From: an uncultured Prevotella sp.
GTDB taxonomy: Bacteria; Bacteroidota; Bacteroidia; Bacteroidales; Bacteroidaceae
NCBI GenBank assembly: GCA_946415755.1
Contig: CAMKTS010000026.1
Location: 1-43,148, forward strand
Direction: 5' to 3'
Length of the DNA: 43,148 bases
Both the position numbers and the translations under genes were made by a program. Numbering within the stretch: the stretch's first letter is position 1; the number at the start of each line of letters is the position of its first letter. This document shows, piece by piece, positions 1 through 5,721 of this stretch. Below the pieces are notes generated by a model. That model saw only the letters and a list, made by a program, of their open reading frames with translations, was not told where the DNA came from and made no database searches.

Positions 1-184
1 GCTGCTATTGCTATAGCATATAGGTATTGCTACCTGTAGATTATCGAATGCTTACATCGAAGCAACGCCTCGTTTTTCTCAGCAGTCATCAATATGCCTC
101 TATCTGTCATTTCGAGCGCAAAAGTACTAAAAATATTCTGTACATGCGAACACTTTCAGAATAATATTCATGATTATTACCAAA
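1..184. other. Left-edge intergenic stretch without a gene
   Basis: I see no coding frame of useful length here on either strand. A TAnnTTTG-like -7 element can be read on the minus strand at 119-126, but no TTTG lies at the right distance from it, so I do not call a promoter. A minus-strand gene could start to the left of the window. Confidence 0.5.
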
Positions 185-222
185 GTTTCCGTTACCCAGC
201 GGGTACTTAGTAACTTGGAAAC
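185..222. promoter_or_regulatory. Compound inverted repeat just upstream of the vapE-like promoter
   Basis: Nested arms flank a 3-base centre. GTTTCC (185-190) pairs with GGAAAC (217-222), GTTAC (191-195) with GTAAC (210-214), and TACCC (193-197) with GGGTA (201-205); the last two pairings overlap and are alternatives. The element ends two bases before the -33 TTTG at 225. That is where an operator for a dimeric regulator would sit. The DUF4248 helix-turn-helix protein encoded downstream is a candidate binder, which is inference. Confidence 0.5.
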
Positions 223-224
223 GG

Positions 225-256
225 TTTGGAAGGGGCGAAGCTTTGTTGTATCTTTG
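225..256 (+). promoter_or_regulatory. Bacteroidota-type promoter of the VapE cassette
   Basis: The -33 element TTTG is at 225-228 and the -7 element TATCTTTG at 249-256, with 20 bases between them. This matches the sigma-ABfr consensus. Transcription should start near 263, leaving about 20 bases before the ATG at 284. Confidence 0.75.
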
Positions 257-283
257 CAGCTGGAAATCTAATCTTTACTGCCT

Positions 284-1624
284 ATGGAAGAAACGAAAAC
301 TAAGACGAAAGCCAAAACCAAAACGAAAAAGGCGGGTGGCGAGCACAAGCAACCGTGGCGCGAGACGTATGCCACACCGCAGGAGATTGAGGCTATGCTC
401 AGCAGCCGCGTGCTGCTGCGCTACAATGAGGTGCGGGGGCGCACGGAGATTCACTGGCTGTCGCAGGGGCCGGTCATCGGCGAGGACGAGCATGGCCTGC
501 TGACCCTCTTCGGCGGCGACGAGGATGTGACTGACGGCTACGAGAACCTCTGCGACCGCGACGTCAACACGTTGTGGCGGCTGCTGTGCCAGGAGAAACC
601 CGTCGTCAAGCAGCACCTGCAGAACGTCATCGAGTCGGGCTTCGTGCCCCGATACCATCCGTTCCGCTACTACCTGGAGCACCTGCCGCCATGGAAGGAG
701 GAGCAGGGCGACCACATCATGGGCTTGTCGCTGACGGTCAACGTGCGGGGCGATGCCGACGAGCAAATCCTGTTCTACGAGTACCTGAAGAAATGGCTCG
801 TGGCGATGGTGGCCTCGTGGGTCTGCCCAGCGGTGGTGAACAACGTGATGCTGGTGTTCATCGGCGAGCAGGGGTCATACAAGACGACGTGGTTTGCCAA
901 CCTGCTGCCACCACAACTGCGCGACTACTTCTACACCAAGACCAACTCCGGCCTGATGTCGAAGGACGACCTGCTGACGCTGGCGCAGTACGGGCTGGTG
1001 TGCTGGGAGGAGCTGGACACGATGCAGCAGAAGGAACTGAACAAGCTGAAGGCGGCGATGACCATGCCCTCGATCAACGAGCGCGCGGCTTACGCGCGCT
1101 ACCACGAATGCCGTCCGCACCTGGCATCGTTCTGCGGCACGGGCAACAACCTGCAGTTCCTGTCAGACACCACGGGTACGCGCCGCTGGCTGCCCTTCGA
1201 GGTGCAGAGCATCGAGAGTCCGCTGTCCGTGCCCTTCGGCTACGACGGCATCTACGCGCAGGCCTATGCGCTCTATCAGCAGGGCTTCCGCTACTGGTTC
1301 GACCGCCCGGAGATCGAGCGGTTGCAGCGGCATAACGAGCAGTTCGAGACGGTGCATTCAGAACTGGAACTCGTCGACCTGTTCTTCCGCAAACCTGTAG
1401 GCAGCGAGCCCCGTGAACTGGTGTCAGCAACGATGGCACTGCAGATGATCGGCGGCAACATCGCACAGACGCTGAACAGGGAGAAGATAGGCCAGGCCTT
1501 CGCCAAGCTGGGCTTTGAATATCGGCGCACGTCGGCACAGCGCGGCTACATCGCCATACGGCGCACGGGGGCAGAGATGGAACAGTACCGCAGGACGCTG
1601 GCCGCTGAAAATGACCACTTCTGA
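284..1624 (+). CDS. VirE/VapE-family P-loop protein (short form)
   Basis: This 446-residue protein has the core of the virulence-associated E (VapE/VirE) family, ATP-binding proteins related to replicative helicase/primase proteins of phages and satellites. Visible motifs are a Walker A loop GEQGSYKTT (residues 194-202), an acidic Walker B-like stretch LVCWEELD near residue 240, and the characteristic TGTRRW arginine motif near residue 300. The N-terminus is a lysine/threonine run. Many Bacteroidales relatives are larger, with an additional N-terminal VirE_N or primase-like domain; that domain is absent here. Since the promoter and start are intact, I read it as a genuine short form. It is the first gene of a five-gene cassette. 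Third codon positions are very rich in G/C compared with genes from 3.7 kb onward. Its biochemical activity is unknown. Confidence 0.85.
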   Translation: MEETKTKTKAKTKTKKAGGEHKQPWRETYATPQEIEAMLSSRVLLRYNEVRGRTEIHWLSQGPVIGEDEHGLLTLFGGDEDVTDGYENLCDRDVNTLWRLLCQEKPVVKQHLQNVIESGFVPRYHPFRYYLEHLPPWKEEQGDHIMGLSLTVNVRGDADEQILFYEYLKKWLVAMVASWVCPAVVNNVMLVFIGEQGSYKTTWFANLLPPQLRDYFYTKTNSGLMSKDDLLTLAQYGLVCWEELDTMQQKELNKLKAAMTMPSINERAAYARYHECRPHLASFCGTGNNLQFLSDTTGTRRWLPFEVQSIESPLSVPFGYDGIYAQAYALYQQGFRYWFDRPEIERLQRHNEQFETVHSELELVDLFFRKPVGSEPRELVSATMALQMIGGNIAQTLNREKIGQAFAKLGFEYRRTSAQRGYIAIRRTGAEMEQYRRTLAAENDHF

Positions 1625-1627
1625 CAA

Positions 1628-1737
1628 TGACAGATGACAGTATGACAGCTGATTTCCCAAACCCCTCGCGTACCGTGCGCGTGTATGCGGTACGCGTAGA
1701 CTTTACGATTTTTACTGTCATACCGTCATACTGTCAT
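1628..1737. repeat. Nested inverted repeats after the vapE-like gene
   Basis: Outer arms are built from ATGACAG units: three on the left (1627-1648) and inverted copies on the right (1715-1737). The left arm at 1634-1648 matches the complement of 1715-1729 at 14 of 15 bases. Inside lies a second stem, CGCGTACC (1667-1674) with GGTACGCG (1689-1696), around a 14-base loop. There is no T-run after it, so it does not look like a simple terminator. It could be a protein-binding array, an RNA structure or an origin-like element. Confidence 0.7.
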
Positions 1738-1740
1738 TCA

Positions 1741-1805
1741 CTATAGAAAAGCTATCAAATAAAAAAGTATCTCTATCATTTACCTATCGTAAAGCTATCG
1801 TTTAC
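1741..1805. repeat. 11-bp phased direct repeats (CTATC array) before DUF4248 gene
   Basis: Three clean tandem 11-bp units lie at 1773-1783, 1784-1794 and 1795-1805, each starting CTATC. Degenerate units precede them at 1741 and 1752. The period is about one DNA helical turn, so bound proteins would line up on one face. The array ends about 30 bases before the ATG at 1837. Confidence 0.65.
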
Positions 1806-1836
1806 CTGGAGCAAACAACAGCAAAAAAGAAACGTT

Positions 1837-2019
1837 ATGAAAGCAATGCTGAAACAAGAGCTGGCCGACTGCGCCGGCGTGTCGGTAAGGACACTCAACA
1901 ACTGGTGCCGCCCGCTGCGCGAGGAGCTGGCGCGGATGGGGCTTCAGCCCGGGACAAAGCAGCTGCCGCCGAACATCGTGAAATTCCTGTCGGAAAAATT
2001 CTGCATTGACGTGCAGTAA
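1837..2019 (+). CDS. DUF4248-family small helix-turn-helix protein
   Basis: This is a 60-residue protein of the DUF4248 type, a small family found throughout Bacteroidales next to VirE/VapE and HU-like genes. Residues 8-35 read as a helix-turn-helix (LADCAGVSVRTLNNWCRPL), followed by a short conserved tail ending in LSEKFCIDV. It probably binds DNA. The repeat arrays on both sides of the gene, and the operator-like dyad at 185-222, are plausible targets, but no direct evidence for this is visible. The stop codon lies inside the first unit of the next repeat array. No Shine-Dalgarno site is evident; the start follows an A-rich stretch. Confidence 0.8.
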   Translation: MKAMLKQELADCAGVSVRTLNNWCRPLREELARMGLQPGTKQLPPNIVKFLSEKFCIDVQ

Positions 2020-2060
2020 ACGGCATTAAACTGCATTAAACTGCATTAAACTGCAGTAAA
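2011..2060. repeat. 10-bp direct repeats (CTGCATTAAA array) before HU-like gene
   Basis: Five consecutive 10-bp units lie at 2011, 2021, 2031, 2041 and 2051. The two central ones are identical (CTGCATTAAA) and the others differ by one to three bases. The first unit contains the stop codon of the DUF4248 gene. The array ends 25 bases before the -7 element at 2086, exactly upstream of where a -33 element would lie. Confidence 0.8.
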
Positions 2061-2085
2061 CGGAAAACGCACCGTCGGGATGTCG

Positions 2086-2093
2086 TACCTTTG
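2086..2093 (+). promoter_or_regulatory. -7 element of a promoter for the HU-like gene
   Basis: TACCTTTG matches TAnnTTTG. No TTTG is present at the -33 distance (about 2062-2066), where the sequence is A-rich. The promoter may therefore depend on an activator bound to the adjoining 10-bp repeats. The expected start is near 2100, giving a leader of about 55 bases. Confidence 0.55.
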
Positions 2094-2154
2094 TACATGC
2101 AAACCGGTTGCAATGTACAAAACCCTATGTCTAACTAAAAACAACAACAAGCTT

Positions 2155-2592
2155 ATGAAACTGAGAATCGCAAAGTATGTCAACAAGAACCGCAAGTCGC
2201 CGGGGTACAGCAAGACCTACGGCCGCATCAAGCACATCGAGACGCTGAACACGCTCGACATCGCCAAGCACATCCAGAAGCACGGCTCCATCTTCACGCA
2301 GGACGTCATCGTCGGCGTGCTGCAGCGCTTCTCGCTCTGTCTCGAGGAACTGATGCAGGACGGCTACAAGGTGAAGCTCGACGGACTGGGAACCTTCTAC
2401 CTGAGCGTGAAGTCGACGGGTGAGGAGGATGCCGACGAATGGAGCACCGGCAACATCAAGAAGGTGTGCATCCACTTCCTGGCCGACAAGTCGAAGAACT
2501 ACGACTGGAACAGTGCCTCGCAGACGCTCCGCGCCAAGTTCACGATCATCGGTGACGATGAGACACCTGTAACGCCTGGCAACGGCGATTAA
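2155..2592 (+). CDS. HU-like DNA-binding protein (HU-HIG type)
   Basis: This 145-residue protein belongs to the Bacteroidales HU-related group with an HU-type fold. The body has the helical part (IAKHIQKHGSIFTQDVIVGVL) followed by the beta-arm region starting LDGLGTFYLSV, and the tail is acidic and proline-rich. I take the ATG at 2155 as the start because the frame upstream of it crosses the promoter at 2086-2093. Proteins of this type co-occur with VirE/VapE, DUF4248 and amidase genes. It probably binds and bends DNA, possibly the surrounding repeat arrays; that link is inference. Confidence 0.85.
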   Translation: MKLRIAKYVNKNRKSPGYSKTYGRIKHIETLNTLDIAKHIQKHGSIFTQDVIVGVLQRFSLCLEELMQDGYKVKLDGLGTFYLSVKSTGEEDADEWSTGNIKKVCIHFLADKSKNYDWNSASQTLRAKFTIIGDDETPVTPGNGD

Positions 2593-2638
2593 TGCCGCCG
2601 CCGACGGATGGAGTTCAAAGATCATCTTTTAAAGTAAA

Positions 2639-2678
2639 CTTTAAAGCACTTCAAAACACTTCAAAGCACTTCAAAACA
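2639..2678. repeat. 10-bp direct repeats (CTTYAAARCA array) before the microprotein
   Basis: Four 10-bp units at 2639, 2649, 2659 and 2669 fit CTTYAAARCA. They end two bases before the ATG at 2681, so they occupy the position of a ribosome-binding site or 5' leader. No Shine-Dalgarno sequence is present. Confidence 0.75.
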
Positions 2679-2680
2679 CT

Positions 2681-2800
2681 ATGTTCAAATTCATCACATC
2701 AAAATCCAAACTCATCGGCAAGGTACTGAAGTACGTAGCCACCATCATCACCCTCACCGTGTCCACCTTCTTCGTACAGTCATGCGTAGGATTGATATGA
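2681..2800 (+). CDS. 'Smalltalk'-type hydrophobic microprotein
   Basis: This is a 39-residue protein matching the small Bacteroidales family called smalltalk protein, which is regularly found just upstream of an N-acetylmuramoyl-L-alanine amidase gene. It has a lysine-rich N-terminus (K3, K8, K10, K14, K17), a hydrophobic segment at about residues 19-32, and a VQSC sequence ending at C35 that resembles a lipobox, leaving only four residues after the cysteine. It could be a membrane peptide or a lipoprotein that is almost all signal peptide. Its last 19 bases overlap the amidase gene in another reading frame, so the two are probably translationally linked. Function is unknown. Confidence 0.75.
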   Translation: MFKFITSKSKLIGKVLKYVATIITLTVSTFFVQSCVGLI

Positions 2801-3201
2801 TTGTCGTTCACTGCAGTGCCACGCGCTGCGACCGTAGCTTTCCCGTGACAGCCCTTATCCGCTGTCACGCGGATCGCTTCGGATTCACGGGCTACCACTA
2901 CTACATCACCCGTGACGGCCACACCTACCAGACGCGCCACGAACAGTTGGTCGGTGCCCACGCCCTGGGCTACAACCAGCACTCGTTAGGCGTATGCTAC
3001 GAAGGAGGCCTGGACGAGCACGGCAACGCTGCCGACACCCGTACTGCGAGGCAGAAACGCGCCCTGCTCCGTCTGCTGAAAAAGTTGAAGGCCGCACATC
3101 CCGATGCCCGGATCCTCGGCCACCGCGACCTGCCCGATGTCCACAAGGACTGCCCGTGCTTCGATGCCATTGCGGAGTATGCGCAACTGAATGGCCACTA
3201 A
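2782..3201 (+). CDS. N-acetylmuramoyl-L-alanine amidase (amidase_2 family)
   Basis: This 139-residue zinc amidase would cleave between N-acetylmuramic acid and L-alanine in peptidoglycan. By comparison with T7 lysozyme, the zinc ligands are H10 (VVHCSAT), H114 (GHRDL) and C124 (KDCPCFD), with K122 and Y40 as likely catalytic residues. All key residues are present. No signal peptide is visible, so reaching the wall would need another route; the overlapping hydrophobic microprotein is the obvious candidate partner, as holin and endolysin are in phages. It is the last gene of the cassette and is followed by a terminator. Confidence 0.9.
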   Translation: MRRIDMIVVHCSATRCDRSFPVTALIRCHADRFGFTGYHYYITRDGHTYQTRHEQLVGAHALGYNQHSLGVCYEGGLDEHGNAADTRTARQKRALLRLLKKLKAAHPDARILGHRDLPDVHKDCPCFDAIAEYAQLNGH

Positions 3202-3228
3202 ACGCTCGCCCCGTTGAAACCGTAACTG

Positions 3229-3259
3229 GAGGTGTGTCAAATAGGCACACCTCTTTTTT
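3229..3259 (+). terminator. Rho-independent terminator of the VapE cassette
   Basis: A perfect 8-bp stem (GAGGTGTG at 3229-3236 with CACACCTC at 3246-3253) has a 9-base loop and is followed by six T residues at 3254-3259. Confidence 0.9.
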
Positions 3260-3333
3260 GTGCCCACTCTTTTTTGTGTACTTAAAGTTGCGAATTTCCA
3301 CTAATTAGTTGCGAATTATTCATAAATTATTCG

Positions 3334-3341
3334 TACCTTTG
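3334..3341 (+). promoter_or_regulatory. -7 element upstream of two tiny ORFs
   Basis: TACCTTTG fits TAnnTTTG. A weak -33 (GTTG at 3308-3311) lies 22 bases upstream. The expected transcription start near 3348 is almost at the ATG at 3350. Confidence 0.55.
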
Positions 3342-3349
3342 CAGCCGAT

Positions 3350-3472
3350 ATGACAGCAATGAATACATTCAATTGGAAGCTGTCGACAGGATGTATAACA
3401 TTCGCCGGCGCATTTCAAACTGCACCATCTGCGCGGTTCATAATAAAAAAACAATTTCTGAAACGACAATAG
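3350..3472 (+). CDS. Possible 40-residue basic peptide or leader ORF
   Basis: An ATG two bases after the predicted transcription start opens a 40-codon frame. The peptide has a hydrophobic centre (residues 14-22) and a basic end with several lysines and arginines. I do not recognise it. It could be a leaderless gene, a leader peptide affecting the next ORF, or chance. The DNA also holds small dyads, such as TGAAT/ATTCA near 3360-3371, so an RNA role for this leader is possible. Confidence 0.25.
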   Translation: MTAMNTFNWKLSTGCITFAGAFQTAPSARFIIKKQFLKRQ

Positions 3473-3494
3473 AAAAAGAATGGAGGATTTGAAA

Positions 3495-3662
3495 ATGAAA
3501 CTAGAAGACGTACAGCAAAAGATTGACAGCTATCTTGACAGCGTATCTGCTGAAGAACTGTTGCAGACACTGACTGGAAAATACGGCATGAGTGAATACG
3601 ATATGAATGATTCAGATGCCATTCCTGATGAACAGATTGTAGGCAATGCAATGATTGCATGA
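3495..3662 (+). CDS. Small acidic hypothetical protein
   Basis: This 55-residue protein has an amphipathic N-terminal helix (LEDVQQKIDSYLDSVSAEELL) and an acidic C-terminal half. An in-frame ATG also exists at 3480, but GGAGG at 3482-3486 sits 8 bases before 3495, which makes 3495 the better start. Such a Shine-Dalgarno site is uncommon in this group. No family was recognised and no membrane segment or signal peptide is present. It is followed 31 bases later by the first transglutaminase-like gene, so it may share its transcript. Confidence 0.45.
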   Translation: MKLEDVQQKIDSYLDSVSAEELLQTLTGKYGMSEYDMNDSDAIPDEQIVGNAMIA

Positions 3663-3693
3663 CCTGTATACATAGTTCATTTACGATTCTATA

Positions 3694-5721
3694 ATGATGA
3701 GCAAGGAAGATAGTAATGGATTAAAAATAATCACAACCAAAAAGTGGATCATGAGAATCGCTCCCATTTTTCCCTTATTACTGATGGTGTTCTGTAGCCT
3801 GCAAACCACCAAAGCACAGACGGCTGAACCCAATCTGAAATGGGGAAAACCCACCGACACGGAATTGAAAATGACAGAATATGCCGCCGACAAAGAGGCC
3901 GACGTTGTGGAGCTGTGCAGAATGGTCGACGTGAACTATGACTGGATTGCCAACGATTTCCGCGTGTTCTATCGGGTAAAATGTCGTCTCAAGGTGCTCA
4001 AGCCGGAAGGCAAGCGTGTGGGTAACCAGGTCGTCTCTGTACACATCGGTGGTGTTAACAGGGTTGAGGTGTTGGCAGGCTTGAAGGCCACAACCTATAA
4101 TCTGGAAAACGGCAAGGTGGTGAAAACGAAGATGGAGAGTTCGATGGTGCATGAAGAGATGTACGACAAGACCACCAAACTGATCAAGTTCAGTGTGCCT
4201 CAGGTGCGCGAGGGTAGCGTGATAGAATATGAATACCGAGTGGAGAGCCCCTTCTACTATGACTTGCACGACTGGTATGCACAGAAAGACTTCCCTGTAG
4301 CCTATACCAAATATGACCTGGAAAGACCAGAATGGTTTTCCTTCAACTTGGACCAGACGGGCATGGCCTTGCTGGAGCATCGGTCGGGAAGCCAGTCGAG
4401 AATCTTTAGCGGTGCCTCCATCAACTGTGTCGAAGACGTTTTCATAGGCAGGGACCTGCCTGCGCTGAAAGGTGATGACTTCGTGTGGTGTGCAGAAGAC
4501 TTTGGTGCCAAAGTCACCCACGAACTTAAAGGTGTCTATGTGCCGGGAGTTGTTCACAAGAATTACACGGCAAAGTGGGAAGACATTGATAAGATGCTGC
4601 ATAACGACGATGAATTCGGAGGAAGAATAAAGAAGAACAGTCCGCTGAAAGACGAAATCGCGGCAGCAGGCATACCATCCATCAGCGACCCTCGAGAGCG
4701 GGCCGTGGCTTGCTGGCAACTGCTGAAGAAGAAGGTGAGGTGGAATGGCAACTATGCTTTCTGGGCTAAGTCTGGCAATAAAGTCCTGAAAGAAGGAACA
4801 GGTTCGAATGCGGACATCAACTTCCTTTATATCAATATGTTACATGATGCTGGGGTGGAAGCCAATCCGGTGGTGCTGAGACTTCGCAATCGCGGACGTC
4901 TGCCCATGTCGCACGCCAGTCTGAAATATCTCTCTACATTTGTTGTCGGCATCCAGGAGGATGACTCGACGACAACCTATATGGATGCCTCGGCAGAAGA
5001 CGGCTATCTGAATGTGCTGCCGGCAGAACTGCTGACAGAGATGGCTCGTGTAATCCGCAAGGACCAGCAGGGTAAGTGGGTGGACTTACTGAAGAATACA
5101 CGGTCGGTGGAAAACACCACCATTCAGGCGACTCTCAACGGGGAGGGGAACATTAGCGGAAACAGGGCGACCAACTATATAGGTGAAGCTGCTGCCAGCC
5201 TCAGAAGAAAGTGGCGAATGGCCAAAGACAGTATCGACTTGATTAACGACATGCAGGAAAAAGACGGGATAGAGATCTCACAGTATCAGCTGGACGGTCG
5301 CTACGACTTCTCTCCCACGGTGCGCGAAGTTATTAGCTTCACCAAGAAATGTACTACTGCGGGCGACCTCATCTACCTGAATCCGCTGGTCATTATCCCC
5401 CAGAAGAATAATCCTTTCACTGCCGATACGCGTAACCTGCCTGTGGAGTTTCCGTATAGCCAGCGCGAAGTTGTGAATGTGATGCTAAAACTGCCTGAAG
5501 GTTGGCTGGTGGAAGAAATACCTCAATCCATCGTCCTGAAGTTTGAAGGTATTACGGCACGTATCGTGATACGTCAGAATGGCAACATGTTACAGGCACA
5601 ATATAAGCTGGACGTCGACCGCACCTTTTTCTCACAGCAACAGTATCAGGACTTGAAGAATTTCATTGACAAACTGGTTGAGAGCAACAAGCAAATCATC
5701 ACCTTGAAAAAGAAAGCATGA
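3694..5721 (+). CDS. Exported DUF3857/transglutaminase-like protein, catalytically degenerate
   Basis: The long form has 675 residues. A cleaner signal peptide starts at the in-frame ATG 3751 (MRIAPIFPLLLMVFCSLQTTKA), which may be the true start (656 residues). The N-terminal half (about residues 60-240) is DUF3857-like and a transglutaminase-like fold follows at about 330-440. The motif that normally holds the catalytic cysteine reads GSNAD (370-374, no cysteine), and the histidine position reads TF (415-416), while an aspartate remains in YMDAS (D431). I infer a non-enzymatic, probably periplasmic binding or scaffold protein. Its stop overlaps the next start as ATGA, so the two proteins are probably made together. 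Confidence 0.75.
   Translation: MMSKEDSNGLKIITTKKWIMRIAPIFPLLLMVFCSLQTTKAQTAEPNLKWGKPTDTELKMTEYAADKEADVVELCRMVDVNYDWIANDFRVFYRVKCRLKVLKPEGKRVGNQVVSVHIGGVNRVEVLAGLKATTYNLENGKVVKTKMESSMVHEEMYDKTTKLIKFSVPQVREGSVIEYEYRVESPFYYDLHDWYAQKDFPVAYTKYDLERPEWFSFNLDQTGMALLEHRSGSQSRIFSGASINCVEDVFIGRDLPALKGDDFVWCAEDFGAKVTHELKGVYVPGVVHKNYTAKWEDIDKMLHNDDEFGGRIKKNSPLKDEIAAAGIPSISDPRERAVACWQLLKKKVRWNGNYAFWAKSGNKVLKEGTGSNADINFLYINMLHDAGVEANPVVLRLRNRGRLPMSHASLKYLSTFVVGIQEDDSTTTYMDASAEDGYLNVLPAELLTEMARVIRKDQQGKWVDLLKNTRSVENTTIQATLNGEGNISGNRATNYIGEAAASLRRKWRMAKDSIDLINDMQEKDGIEISQYQLDGRYDFSPTVREVISFTKKCTTAGDLIYLNPLVIIPQKNNPFTADTRNLPVEFPYSQREVVNVMLKLPEGWLVEEIPQSIVLKFEGITARIVIRQNGNMLQAQYKLDVDRTFFSQQQYQDLKNFIDKLVESNKQIITLKKKA

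Noticed and set aside
119..126. Possible minus-strand promoter at the left edge
   Set aside because: Only the -7 box fits; no -33 box at the right distance and no gene seen to the left.
3778..4719. 313-codon minus-strand frame inside the first transglutaminase-like gene
   Set aside because: No start context, promoter or domain; the plus-strand protein has signal peptide and domain signatures.
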